Notes under the pieces: generated by a model
What the model was told of the DNA's origin: nothing
What the model saw: the letters and a program-made list of their open reading frames with translations, nothing else
Database searches by the model: none
From: Methylocella sp.
GTDB lineage: Bacteria > Pseudomonadota > Alphaproteobacteria > Rhizobiales > Beijerinckiaceae
Direction: 5' to 3'
NCBI GenBank assembly: GCA_037200525.1
Contig: JBBCGG010000001.1
Location: 3,216,501-3,280,500 of the forward strand
Length of the DNA stretch: 64,000 bases
Program-made: the position numbers and the translations under genes
Shown: positions 1 through 8,306 of the stretch, piece by piece
How the letters are laid out: every line of letters starts with the position of its first letter
Position numbering within the stretch: the stretch's first letter is position 1

Positions 1-130
1 CATTGAAATCACTCGAAATAAATGAAAATTGCTTCGCGATTTTGCGCGCCGCCGTAACCGAAGTAAAGGCAGTTTTCCGGCTAGGTCAGCTGCTGACATC
101 AGTTGATCACCAATCACCCAAAGCGCGACA
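1..130 (-). repeat. 130-bp upstream block, copy 1 of 2
   Basis: These bases match 18632-18761 at about nine positions in ten; the first 51 bases are identical. In the second copy the block ends exactly at the ATG (18632-18634, minus strand) of an exported protein gene. Position 1-3 is the same CAT, so a paralogous gene probably begins here and runs off the left edge of the window. The block is best read as a conserved 5' untranslated/promoter region. Both copies lie next to the 3' end of a decayed phage tail gene. Confidence 0.8.
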
Positions 131-133
131 GGA

Positions 134-162
134 ATTAGAGTCGCAGATTCTGCGACTCTAAT
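134..162. terminator. Perfect 14-bp inverted repeat
   Basis: The arms 134-147 (ATTAGAGTCGCAGA) and 149-162 are exact reverse complements around one base. The hairpin sits between the stop of the tail fragment on the minus strand and the repeated upstream block, so it could end transcription of the tail gene. No clear T run follows on either strand. Hairpins with the same GTCGC/GCGAC core recur at 17658, 17769, 18756 and 18795. Confidence 0.55.
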
Positions 163-167
163 CCTCG

Positions 168-710
168 CTATTGCGCTGCAGGGCTCATATTTCGGACGAG
201 ATCGCTTCCAGACTTGCGAAGATTGCCACCGATCGCCTGCGCGGTGTCGGTCGGGCTCGCCGCTCCATCGACATGAATGGTCACATTCTGGCTCGGCGAG
301 TAACTGTTGTTGGTGGTGTTGTGCCAAGCATTGCTGGCCCCAGAAACGCCGAGGCCTCCAGTCTTGAACTTGTCGCGCAATCCACCGACGTCTAGGCCGC
401 CAAAGGGGTTTTTACCCTCAGCGGCCTGCGCGCCGCCTATCCCCCAATTCTCCAGTCCAGGAATCGCTCGATAACCGGTGCCGGGTTTCGGTACGCCGGG
501 AGGAAGCGCTCCGCCGCTAGCCACCGCCGTCGGGTTCGCCATATTGACGCCGATGGGCCGCGCACCAGCCAAGCCCTGTCGTGAGCCGATGCCGGTATTG
601 GCAGCGCCATGCCATGGTCCCCAGCCGCCCTTTGCTGCCTCGTCCAGGGCGAAGTCAACCTGCTGCCGCGGATTCGATCCAGCCGATCGTCGACGCTGGA
701 CATGCGCCGC
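168..710 (-). pseudogene. Phage tail protein C-terminal fragment
   Basis: The minus-strand frame is open from just after a TGA at 711-713 to the stop at 168. It has no good start codon. The translation begins near NPRQQVDFALDEAAKGGWGP, which resembles segments of tail-associated proteins in Rhizobiales prophages (from memory, not searched). The end (NVTIHVDGAASP, then NLRKSG) resembles the C-terminal end of the tape measure protein encoded at 19169-22145. An ATG in the next frame (703, MSSVDDRLDRI) suggests that the original gene has suffered a frameshift. I read it as the 3' remnant of a tape-measure or tail-tip gene. It is followed by the hairpin at 134-162. Confidence 0.6.
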
Positions 711-739
711 TCACTCTGCTTTGATGAAATTCAATTCGA

Positions 740-997
740 ATGGAGTATGCAAGACTCGAGTTGCTGAAGGGACCGAGTTTCAGCCTGTCGAATTCATGCA
801 TGCGCGCGCAGCCGATTTCGATGGCTCAAAGAGCCGAAGCGTTGAAGAAGCTAGCCGAAGCGTGGCAGCCGGTCTACGCCACCCTTGATTCCGACCAGAA
901 GCGGCGCATGCGTTTTGTCGCGATGCATGTCCTTCATGAGTTCAAGGCGGCTGCTATGAGTCGCCGGACACAGGAAGAAGATGAGGACGAGGACTGA
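740..997 (+). pseudogene. Small protein, possible LTXXQ/Spy-like C-terminal fragment
   Basis: An 85-codon frame. Residues about 30-75 (AEALKKLAEAWQPVYATLDS, then DQKRRMRF) resemble the helical end of Spy/CpxP-type LTXXQ periplasmic proteins, where a segment of the form 'P-LY-x-SL-x-x-x-Q+RRF' is usual. There is no signal peptide and the first 20 residues look like random frame, so this may be a truncated gene. The C-terminal end is very acidic (EEDEDED). It lies between a decayed tail gene and the S74-domain gene. The family assignment is weak; it could be an unrelated small ORF. Confidence 0.35.
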
Positions 998-1114
998 GGT
1001 CCGGCGGTTTCACACCGCGGGACGGAGCGCGGCCAACGTCCGTTCTGGTATGGTGGACGCAGCGGGTATTAGAGCGGAAACAACGTCGATCGCACTTTTG
1101 AGGGGGAACGAGCC

Positions 1115-1777
1115 ATGAGAAAGTCTTTTTCCATACTCGCCGTGATCGGGGCCCTGGGGACTGGTCTCATGACCGGCAACGCCAACGCTTTTTCTCCCGC
1201 TCCACTACCTGAACTCAAGTCCGACGTTCTTCTGGTCCTTGGCGGTTGCGGCCCTGGCTACTACCCGGGCCCCTACGGGCAATGTGTGCCCCGGGGCGGG
1301 GCCTACTACGGCGGCGTCTATCGTGGCGGCGTCTATCGTGGCGGCGTCTATCGTGGCGGCGTCTATCGTGGCGGCGTCTATCGCGGCGGCGGTTATCGCG
1401 GCGGCGTCTATCGCGGCGGCGGTTATCGCGGCGGTTATCATGGCGGTTACCGTGGCGGTTATCGCGGCGGTTATCGCGGCGGGGGCGGAAGGGGCGGACG
1501 GAGATCGGACTTCCGCTTGAAGCACGATATCACTCTGCTCGGCCACATCCCCAATGGCCTCGGCTTCTATCGCTTTGTTTACAACGGCGGCAGCAAGGCC
1601 TACGTCGGAGTGATCGCGCAAGAAGTGAGAGGCGTCATGCCTGAAGCGGTTTTTCGAGGTCGAGACGGCTATTTGCGGGTTGACTACGACAAGATCGGCG
1701 TGAAATTCCAAACTTATGATCAGTGGTCGACGTCGGGAGCGCAAATTCCTGCCTCGTTGGCTCCGCCAACGCAATGA
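1115..1777 (+). CDS. Exported Gly/Tyr-rich repeat protein with peptidase S74 (intramolecular chaperone) domain
   Basis: The 220-residue protein starts with a signal peptide (about residues 1-25, ending ANA-FS). A (YRGG)-type low-complexity region follows at residues 63-128, encoded by 15-bp tandem repeats. The C-terminal domain has the S74 hallmarks SDFRLKHDI (around 131-139) and YVGVIAQEVRGVMPEAV (around 161-177). S74 domains trimerise phage tail spikes and are autocleaved before a Ser; a Ser precedes DFRLK here. In this protein the domain follows a secreted repeat region, not a fibre shaft, so a surface or structural role outside a virion is plausible. The start is supported by GAGGGGG seven bases before the ATG. 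The gene is transcribed towards the minus-strand phage genes. Confidence 0.8.
   Translation: MRKSFSILAVIGALGTGLMTGNANAFSPAPLPELKSDVLLVLGGCGPGYYPGPYGQCVPRGGAYYGGVYRGGVYRGGVYRGGVYRGGVYRGGGYRGGVYRGGGYRGGYHGGYRGGYRGGYRGGGGRGGRRSDFRLKHDITLLGHIPNGLGFYRFVYNGGSKAYVGVIAQEVRGVMPEAVFRGRDGYLRVDYDKIGVKFQTYDQWSTSGAQIPASLAPPTQ
1310..1482 (+). repeat. 15-bp tandem repeats inside the S74 gene
   Basis: The unit GGCGGCGTCTATCGT is repeated nearly perfectly five times. It is followed by variants ending in GGTTATCGC and GGTTACCGT, encoding (GGVYR) and (GGYR) units. Near-identity of the first units suggests recent slippage or recombination, so the number of repeats may vary between strains. Confidence 0.9.
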
Positions 1778-1889
1778 TTATCTCGTCACGGGGCGGTCCA
1801 CCGCATCGGACCTCAGAAACTCAATAAGATCGGTTTCGCTTTCGGACAGTTTCATTGTTAAATCCTGTGTGTGAGGGTTGGGCGATTGC

Positions 1890-2855
1890 TTAGGGGCCGG
1901 GCGCCGTTTGCGGAGCGTTGCTGGGGTCGCCAGTTAGTTTTTGCGTCAAAGCATCAGGAGGGGCCGAGCCCGGCTTAGCGCCGATGCAGGTCATATCTTG
2001 ATACCACTCGGACCCGCGGGTATCGCCGGTACGGGTCATATAGAGGACTTTATAAACCCCATCGTTGGTTCCCAGACGAAGAACCTGATCGTTGGCCTGA
2101 GCGCTGTTATGCAGCTGGCTTAGCTGGGCGCGCTGGATATCCTGGTCATTAATCTGAAGCAGAGTATTCACTTTGACGCGCGAATTAATCAGCGTCCGAA
2201 CAATGATTCCGCCAGGGGTTTCGATCGGCATCCCGATCATGCCGGTTTTAGAATTGACGATGAATGCTGAACCCGGAAGAGGCGTATTCTCCGGAACCAT
2301 TTGAAGCTGACCGTTCTGCATACTCCAGGTGCAGCCCTTCGATTGCGCCAGCGTGCGAAGCAAATCCTTGGCGCCGTAGAACCAGGAGACTGCCCGCGGA
2401 TACTTCGGCGTATCGAACAGGCCTTGCGGAATATAGCCGTGCGTTACCCCAAATGGGGCCATTGCCTTCAACGCCGTCTGGTAGTGGTCCAGCGGCGTGC
2501 TGCCCTTCGCCAACGTGATATTGACCACGCCAAAGTTGTAAGCGCTATCGCTGTCCTTGGCGAAAATATCGACATAGGTGTCGGTGGGATTCTCACGGCC
2601 AATCCGTGGTTGGGTTACCTCGCCTTTGAAAATAAGCCCGGCGCCTTCGTCTTCATACCCGGCATATAATTCGACGTGGTCGCCCTTGAATATCTTTTGC
2701 GCCGTCTCTTTGTTCGGGTTGTAGATCCTGCATTCCAGGGTATTGGGGGCCTGAACCGTGTCCTGCTCGATGGAGAACTTGACGCGCAAATCGGACAAAT
2801 CGAGGGCGCCGCTACTGCCGGTGACCGTCAGTTTCAAACTGCGAAGCCAAGCCAT
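1890..2855 (-). CDS. Phage baseplate hub / late control D-like protein
   Basis: A 321-residue protein without signal peptide. The start (KLTVTGSSGALDLSDLRVKF) and the sequence that follows (NPNKETAQKIFKGDHVELYA) match the first beta-barrel of gp27/gpD-type hub proteins of contractile or long-tailed phages. The middle (AKDLLRTLAQSKGCTWSMQN) fits the second hub domain. I chose the ATG at 2853-2855 because AAGGAACGGAG lies just upstream; the longer frame to 2945 adds an Arg-rich stretch with no resemblance to phage proteins. It is the only recognisable structural gene in this prophage part, lying right after two terminase-linked genes, so a block of head and tail genes is missing upstream of it. 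Confidence 0.75.
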   Translation of the reverse strand: MAWLRSLKLTVTGSSGALDLSDLRVKFSIEQDTVQAPNTLECRIYNPNKETAQKIFKGDHVELYAGYEDEGAGLIFKGEVTQPRIGRENPTDTYVDIFAKDSDSAYNFGVVNITLAKGSTPLDHYQTALKAMAPFGVTHGYIPQGLFDTPKYPRAVSWFYGAKDLLRTLAQSKGCTWSMQNGQLQMVPENTPLPGSAFIVNSKTGMIGMPIETPGGIIVRTLINSRVKVNTLLQINDQDIQRAQLSQLHNSAQANDQVLRLGTNDGVYKVLYMTRTGDTRGSEWYQDMTCIGAKPGSAPPDALTQKLTGDPSNAPQTAPGP

Positions 2856-3121
2856 GTTACTCCGTTCCTTCTCTCGTAATCGAAACGGACGACGCCGACG
2901 CTGTAATGCGCCGACGCCGTCTCTGTCGCCGACCCGCGGTCCCAATCGGAGTAGGAACGGCCTCGGCTAGCCTATCGATCCGCACGCCGGCTTCCGCGTG
3001 GTGTGCCCGGTTATCATCCGGGCCGGAACTGAATTGGCGTCGCCGACGAGCGCCGCTTCTCTGACACCACTCGCCGGCGACTATCGCTGCCAGGTGCACC
3101 CACGGCGGCGAATCTGGTGAA

Positions 3122-3799
3122 TTACGGAAGATCAAGACGAGCACCAGCATCGTCCCGCAAGCGAGCGGCGAACGCGGCCCATGCAACCTTGCATTTTTCG
3201 GAACGATTTTGCGTCGCCGCCGAGAGCGGATGGGCGTTGTCAATGTAATTTGCGGGTCGGCGCGCCAGCTTGTCGGCCAGACCGCTTGGCGCTATCCCCC
3301 AGCTATACGCCAGCGCTCGGAGCTCCGTGCGAAGGCTGGCCGCAGCCAATTCGCAATCAAGCATGCGCGAAAGCAATGGTGATGCCTCTTCGTCGACTGC
3401 GGCTTGGACGGCTCGCTTCAATTCATCTTCCGCATCAGCACGTTTCCGCTGGGCTTCGTCGAGCTTGACGGCGAGGTGGGCAATCGTGGCCTCAAGGCTT
3501 TGAAATTGGTCATCCAGATCGCGGCGGCGACGGCTTGAACCCGTGAGGATCACAGCGGCCACACCGTGCTCAAAGTGGACGGCCCGAGCGCGGGCCTCGG
3601 CGGTCTCTGCTTCCAAAGCCGCAGAGCGTTCCTCCGAAAGAAGGGCCAACCGTTCCTTGCCGCGTTCCAATGCAGCTTCCGCCGCTTCCAATGAAGCACT
3701 CGCAGTCTTCAGCGCCGTCTGCGCCTCGCGAAGGCGGTCACGGGCAGGATATGGAGACTCGGTATCGAGCTCATCGATGCAGTATCTCGCGTTGTCCAT
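3122..3799 (-). CDS. Phage coiled-coil protein of unknown function
   Basis: The 225-residue protein is mostly long, charged, Ala-rich helix from about residue 15 to 150 (heptad-like stretches such as ALKTASASLEAAEAALERGK). It has no signal peptide or membrane segment. Its ATG overlaps the stop of the preceding gene in a TAATG arrangement, so the two are translationally coupled. A gene of similar position and character lies at 24454-25262 in the second phage segment. It could be a scaffold or head-assembly protein, but nothing in the sequence proves that. Confidence 0.6.
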   Translation of the reverse strand: MDNARYCIDELDTESPYPARDRLREAQTALKTASASLEAAEAALERGKERLALLSEERSAALEAETAEARARAVHFEHGVAAVILTGSSRRRRDLDDQFQSLEATIAHLAVKLDEAQRKRADAEDELKRAVQAAVDEEASPLLSRMLDCELAAASLRTELRALAYSWGIAPSGLADKLARRPANYIDNAHPLSAATQNRSEKCKVAWAAFAARLRDDAGARLDLP

Positions 3800-4314
3800 T
3801 ATTTCACACCGTAAAATTTGGCGTTCATCTCGTTAATCGAGCGCATCTCTGATGTGTTCCTGCCGATCGCATCCAGGGCCTTTTTCGCCGACTTGGTCAT
3901 GGTCACGGCAGCGACGTTCGATTGCGCCACGCGTGGCTTGCGCTGCACCCTATCGCCGACGACGGACGTTGCCCGTTTGGTAATAGGGTCGACCGAGAAC
4001 ATGCTTTGCGGGCTGCCTTCGCCGCCCTGCAACGGAACCCACGCGATGAAATATTTCGTGCCGTTTTCCTCAACGATCTCGACGTCCCAGTTCTGCGTCC
4101 AGCTGCACAAAACAGCCCGTGTGGCGCCGTCCTCACGCGTGGGCATCGTCCCGCCGAGTTCGCCGGCATACTCAAGGCCGGTGTGTGACGCCCCGCGGAA
4201 GCCCCGCAGGATCTCAATTGCCGGGTCGCCGTCCTTTACATGTCGCATTCTGGCGCCGCAAAGGGGTTCTGGCTTGTCATGGGTCATTACGTTCTTAATC
4301 ACTCTCGTTTTCAT
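3799..4314 (-). CDS. Conserved phage hypothetical protein
   Basis: A 171-residue protein whose ATG (4312-4314) begins MKTRVIKNVMTHDKPEPLCG. The frame extends upstream to 4467, but that part runs into the terminase gene and is not credible. It contains a compact beta-rich middle (WDVEIVEENGTKYFIAWVPL) and a basic C-terminal end (KSAKKALDAI). It follows the large terminase gene by about 20 bases and is coupled to the coiled-coil gene downstream. I do not recognise the family. Confidence 0.6.
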   Translation of the reverse strand: MKTRVIKNVMTHDKPEPLCGARMRHVKDGDPAIEILRGFRGASHTGLEYAGELGGTMPTREDGATRAVLCSWTQNWDVEIVEENGTKYFIAWVPLQGGEGSPQSMFSVDPITKRATSVVGDRVQRKPRVAQSNVAAVTMTKSAKKALDAIGRNTSEMRSINEMNAKFYGVK

Positions 4315-4334
4315 GCTGGTCTGCCTTTCAAAAT

Positions 4335-5861
4335 CTATCCAATGAATGTGTGCTGCGCCCGCAAGCGCGCCGCCCGCGCTTGCAAAGCCGCCCTGGTGTC
4401 TTCGTCGAGGTCCTCTCGTCCGGGCAGCGGAGAATCGCCGCCCAACGCCTTGTCGAATTTGCCCCATAGCTCGGACCAGTTGTCGTTGCCGACAATCCGG
4501 GCCATTAATCCCGCTACGGAGGCTGCAAGGTCATCATGTCCGCCAGGTGGGTGTCCGATACTGTCCTTCGCGCCTACGCGGGAGGCGCGGCGCTCCAGCC
4601 CGCACAGCTGAGCGGCGAGCCTGCGATGATCAAGCAATTGCACCCGGCGACTGTTAAGGATCGGCAGGAAGCCGCCGAAATAGTCGCTCGTCGTCATTTC
4701 GCTGTGGCGGTAGGTGACGCCGTTCTTGCCGAACAACTCCACAGTGAATCCGGCGCCGTAGCGGTCACCCGTCACCTCATGAAGCTCATACGTCTTGAGA
4801 GCCTCGCAGAACTCAATGACGACCTCTTCAGGACTGAATGGCGGTCGCTTCTCAAGCAGTAAGTCGAGGACGCCCACATTGTCTTCGACGTGGCCTATCG
4901 CCAATGTGAAGCTGTCTTGTCCGCCTCCCGACGGATCAACGTGAGCAACATATGATCTGCCCTTCGCGAACTCGATTTGGGCAACGCCCTTCACTGTGCA
5001 GGCGTCGACGATTTCCGGCGATACGTATGACTCTAAGTCATTTCTGAAGAGACCTCCCCATTCGCTTGCGGCAACCGAGGCGTCATCTTCGTAGGCCCTG
5101 TCGATAACCGACTGCTTGATCGTCGGATTGAAAAGCTTCGTCGGGCCGTTGGCGACCAAGATCGCCGGGTTGCCGGTGGGGCCGAAGTGCTTCTGGTAGG
5201 TTCGCCACATCTCGCCCCGCCTGGCGTGCGGAGAGCCAATGCAAAACAGTTGGCCTCCGGTCGTGGCCAAGCTTGGCTTGACTGCGGCGAGGATCTCTTT
5301 ATCGGGGTTGCGGCTGTCGTCCGACTGCCACATGCTTGCTTCCTCGGCGATAACCGCTACGGCGCTGAAGCCGCGGATCGTTCGAAAGGACGCCGGCCGG
5401 ATTTGGATATCGACGCGGTTCTTTAATGAAATCGTGTCCGCCGTGATGCTCCCAGCCATGGCTGCGAAGCGCGGTATGTCAGTGAAGATGCCCCGCGCGA
5501 AGTTCATCAGGGTTTGCGCTTGCTGCATCGAGGCCGCCAGGATCGGCAGCACTCCGCGCTCGCCAAGGCCCAGCGCATCGCGGTGATCGCAACACGCGGC
5601 GATATAAGCCGCAATGGCTGCCGTTCCCAACGTCTTGCCTGACCTACGTCCCGCGATGACGTGGCACTCCTCCACGGGCTCCGCTGGCGCTTCTAGGCGC
5701 TTCGTTACCTCGGTGTAGATGGCCAGTTCGCTCGCTGTGAGCTTTTCGCCCATGGCGGCAATAAGCAGGACCCGCATGACGGCGAAGGAGTCGCCCCCAA
5801 GAACCGTCCCAAGCCAGCCATTGTCTGTCAGCGCCTTGCGCGCAGTGATGAGCTTCTTCAC
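4335..5861 (-). CDS. terL: Phage terminase large subunit
   Basis: A 508-residue DNA-packaging motor. The ATPase half has a Walker A AGRRSGKT at residues 70-77 and a Walker B with catalytic acid (VAVIAEEAS, Glu173/174). The nuclease half has acidic metal-ligand motifs HVDPSGG (Asp309), GDRYG (Asp366) and GHDDLA (Asp443/444). All the residues expected for cutting and pumping DNA are present, so the gene looks intact. It overlaps the preceding small gene by ATGA, which is typical of terS-terL pairs. No portal gene follows, which is unusual because portal normally comes next. Confidence 0.92.
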   Translation of the reverse strand: MKKLITARKALTDNGWLGTVLGGDSFAVMRVLLIAAMGEKLTASELAIYTEVTKRLEAPAEPVEECHVIAGRRSGKTLGTAAIAAYIAACCDHRDALGLGERGVLPILAASMQQAQTLMNFARGIFTDIPRFAAMAGSITADTISLKNRVDIQIRPASFRTIRGFSAVAVIAEEASMWQSDDSRNPDKEILAAVKPSLATTGGQLFCIGSPHARRGEMWRTYQKHFGPTGNPAILVANGPTKLFNPTIKQSVIDRAYEDDASVAASEWGGLFRNDLESYVSPEIVDACTVKGVAQIEFAKGRSYVAHVDPSGGGQDSFTLAIGHVEDNVGVLDLLLEKRPPFSPEEVVIEFCEALKTYELHEVTGDRYGAGFTVELFGKNGVTYRHSEMTTSDYFGGFLPILNSRRVQLLDHRRLAAQLCGLERRASRVGAKDSIGHPPGGHDDLAASVAGLMARIVGNDNWSELWGKFDKALGGDSPLPGREDLDEDTRAALQARAARLRAQHTFIG

Positions 5862-6292
5862 TCGGACTGACCAGTCGGAGGCCTGGAGAAATAGGTCGTC
5901 AGGAAGGCGTCGTCGCCCTTCAGGGGCTTAGCCACGCGCTGAAGGCCAAGGCCTTCCAAGATGCGCCTCAGGCCGCCAGCATGCCTATTGTAGGCATCCA
6001 GGTCTGCATCGTTGCCTAGGGACAGCTGCCCTTCGATGCGCTCCAGCTCGACCTCCAAAGTCGCGGCGCGCCTGCATAGGCTGGTCTGTGCCTCGGACAG
6101 CGATTCTGGGCCGCCGAGGTCGTCGACATGAAGAGCGAGCAAATCCTTCCATCGCCTGTACCACGGCGAGTTGCCGTCGCCCTCGATGAAGGCGCGAGTT
6201 CCATTCGTCACCGCCGAACGCTTCCGCCTCGTGGCGTCGACGTTGCGGAGTGGATTGGTTTCAGACTGCATTGGCTGGCAAACGGTTTCCAT
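5858..6292 (-). CDS. Putative terminase small subunit
   Basis: A 144-residue protein directly upstream of terL with a 4-base overlap. It has an N-terminal polar segment (ETNPLRNVDATRRKRSAVTN) and a helical middle (LSEAQTSLCRRAATLEVELE) resembling small-terminase or homing-type phage proteins that bind DNA near the packaging site. TAGGGA upstream supports the ATG at 6290-6292. Position is the main evidence for the role; sequence similarity is only suggestive. Confidence 0.6.
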   Translation of the reverse strand: METVCQPMQSETNPLRNVDATRRKRSAVTNGTRAFIEGDGNSPWYRRWKDLLALHVDDLGGPESLSEAQTSLCRRAATLEVELERIEGQLSLGNDADLDAYNRHAGGLRRILEGLGLQRVAKPLKGDDAFLTTYFSRPPTGQSE

Positions 6293-6642
6293 TTGTTGTC
6301 CCTACGTTGTCCTCATTGTCGTTTATCCAGCGACAACATGCAAGACTATCAGCAATACTCATTTGATATCATTGGATATAATGTTCCAAAAATATTGCTC
6401 TGAGCACACGATAAGATATCGCATGGTCTAGTCCAGCAAGCAGATTCTGCAGCCTAGAAAAAAATCAGGATGCCACCCTCGTTCCCGCGCCTAGCCCCTT
6501 TGTAAACTGGCCCAAGTTGGGCCACTTTAATCCCGCGTCTGAGGAGGCGAACAAAGCGAACAAAGCGAACAATGTTCGGAATGTTCGCGGGAAAGAGGCG
6601 AACAAAACGAACAAAAGGCCTATGGGCCTTTGTTCTGTTCGC
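6293..6642. promoter_or_regulatory. Phage intergenic control region with palindrome and iteron-like repeats
   Basis: This 350-base gap separates the helicase and terminase genes. A palindrome TGGCCCAAGTTGGGCCA lies at 6508-6524. Direct 9-bp repeats GCGAACAAA occur at 6547, 6556, 6565 (last base changed) and 6598, with a variant at 6607, and opposite-strand copies of the core (GTTCGC) lie between them. The left part is AT-rich. The arrangement suits a phage origin or operator for terminase expression, but could also be a repressor array. Confidence 0.5.
6612..6632 (-). terminator. Hairpin after the helicase gene
   Basis: AAAGGCC (6614-6620) pairs with GGCCTTT (6625-6631) over a 4-base loop. 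On the minus strand it is followed by TTTTGTTCGTTTTG. It begins about 12 bases past the helicase stop codon at 6643, so it is a plausible intrinsic terminator. Confidence 0.5.
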
Positions 6643-7836
6643 TTATCCGTTGACCATCCAAGTGAAGGGCTCCCAGACGGCGACCTGCTTGGCGGCCAGC
6701 AAGGTTTCGCTTGCCCTTTGAAATGCGAGCTGACGAGCGCGAGGTTCGTCGGACGCGCTAATGCCGTGCCTATAAGCGCGATCTCGCCATAGGCTGAGGG
6801 TGACGCATCTAATGCCTGCCGGAATGTGGTTGGACGCCGGCGGGATTTCTCCGCATTCACCGATGGCCTCCTGAAGTGCGGCCAGCGCGATCCTGGCGCC
6901 CTTTGTCAACCTAGCGCCGGAGTCTTTCTTCGATGGTTTCTGGCCGGGGTCCCCGGCGTACACCGCGCACGAACCGAACGAGTCACCATCTTCATCAACG
7001 CCTAGAGCGATGAAACTAAGTTCAAACGGCGCGACTGCCCCTTCTTCTCCGTCCCGCGATTTTGCAAGGCAAAGCGATCGTCTGCTTGACTCTCCCGTGA
7101 TCTCATCTCGGTCGGCAAGCACCGAGAGGATTGCATCGGCGGCGCCCCGGAACGCGCTCGACCCTCGAAGGCCAGTCGATGCGGCTTTGCCGTAATGGTG
7201 AACAGGGATCACGACGGCGCCGACCTGGCTGCCGATGGTGCGCAGGGCACGCATTGCGGCATTGACCTTCGCTGCGTCGTTCTCATCCTCCAGGCCAAAG
7301 GCCGCTCCGATGGTGTCGACGAAGATGGCCCCCAGTCGGACTCCGAATTCATCCCTGAAGCGAGTGTTGAGCGCCTCAAGGCTCGCTATCGTCTTCGCTA
7401 GAACGTCGGGGCGTAGTAGGTTTTCGTCTACGGCGCGCCAAGCAATTGGGAGCGCCTCTGTAATCTCCATGGCGCGCTTGGCGACGTCAATTCGGCTCTG
7501 AAGCCCTCCGGCCCCTTCGGCAGCAAGAATGACCGATCCGCAGCGCTCCTTGGCGTTATGTCCAAAAAAGCTTTTGCCGGCCGCTAGGCAGACAGACATA
7601 TGGACCTCGATAAATGTCTTTCCTGCGCCCGACTGTCCAGCGAGAAAGCAAATGCCATCTGCAGGAACGAGTCCCTTGATAAGGCACGGCGCTGGGGTGT
7701 TTCTACCCTCGCCGTCGATGGTAAAATGCCAAGGGGCAACGCCGAATCTCGAGCGCATTTCATCGGTGCGCTGCATGACAGGATCACCGTAATTTATGAG
7801 GGAATCGAAGTATGGATCGTGGGTCTGCTCGCTCAA
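6643..7836 (-). CDS. RepA-like AAA ATPase / DNA helicase
   Basis: A protein of about 397 residues of the RepA/RSF1010-type hexameric ATPase group. It has Walker A AGQSGAGKT, Walker B IFVDTIGAAF and a following VVIPVHHYGK segment typical of RecA-fold helicases. Family members unwind DNA at phage or plasmid origins or act with a primase. The most likely start is a TTG at 7834-7836, overlapping the previous stop as TTGA with GAGGGGA eight bases upstream; an upstream ATG at 7917 would lie deep inside the preceding gene. The C-terminal end carries a winged-helix-like region (TKGARIALAALQEAIGECGE). Iteron-like repeats just downstream suggest an origin. Confidence 0.75.
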   Translation of the reverse strand: MSEQTHDPYFDSLINYGDPVMQRTDEMRSRFGVAPWHFTIDGEGRNTPAPCLIKGLVPADGICFLAGQSGAGKTFIEVHMSVCLAAGKSFFGHNAKERCGSVILAAEGAGGLQSRIDVAKRAMEITEALPIAWRAVDENLLRPDVLAKTIASLEALNTRFRDEFGVRLGAIFVDTIGAAFGLEDENDAAKVNAAMRALRTIGSQVGAVVIPVHHYGKAASTGLRGSSAFRGAADAILSVLADRDEITGESSRRSLCLAKSRDGEEGAVAPFELSFIALGVDEDGDSFGSCAVYAGDPGQKPSKKDSGARLTKGARIALAALQEAIGECGEIPPASNHIPAGIRCVTLSLWRDRAYRHGISASDEPRARQLAFQRASETLLAAKQVAVWEPFTWMVNG

Positions 7837-8306
7837 TGCAGCATCCCCTCTTCGCCCCGGTCCCAAATCACTGTAGGCGTGTTCTTGCCGCGGTGCTCCG
7901 CGACCATCTCTACCCATGCGCGTTTTCGCCGCGGCTGGGTTTCAATGACCAGACTGTGCTGCCGAAAATCGCGGGCGATCTTAACCGCAATATCGAAGAA
8001 GCGACCTTCTGCCGGTGTGATAATGACAGTTACCGTGTCCGCCGCTTTGATAATGGTTGAAACTGACAGATCATGGAAGCCCGGCGCCCAGCGGCAACGG
8101 GGAGCCAAATCGAGTACGTGGCAGATCGTCGGCCGGTCAAACTCAACGTCGAATTTGCGGTCTTCAGGGTAGATGGGGATATAGTTGACCGCGCCACAGC
8201 GAGCGGCTGCGAGAATATGGCGAAGCGACGTGTCACCATCGCCAGCCATCATTTTCACAACCTCATCGATAATCTCGGGCTCTAAACCGGTTAAGATATC
8301 GGTCAT
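7833..8306 (-). CDS. Phage hypothetical protein
   Basis: A 157-residue soluble protein. The N-terminal half has a helical segment with a HILAAARCGAVNYIPIYPED stretch; the C-terminal half is beta-rich with TVTVIITPAEGRFFDIAVKI. It is coupled to both neighbours (ATGA with the gene before, TTGA with the helicase after), so it belongs to the same transcription unit. I do not recognise the family. Confidence 0.6.
   Translation of the reverse strand: MTDILTGLEPEIIDEVVKMMAGDGDTSLRHILAAARCGAVNYIPIYPEDRKFDVEFDRPTICHVLDLAPRCRWAPGFHDLSVSTIIKAADTVTVIITPAEGRFFDIAVKIARDFRQHSLVIETQPRRKRAWVEMVAEHRGKNTPTVIWDRGEEGMLH

Noticed and set aside
1310-1482. Regular short repeats resembling a CRISPR array
   Set aside because: The 15-bp units are contiguous with no spacers and encode in-frame YRGG repeats of a secreted protein.
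2857-3243. A 128-codon minus-strand frame between the hub and coiled-coil genes
   Set aside because: It overlaps the real coiled-coil gene in another frame and has Arg-rich, non-protein-like composition.
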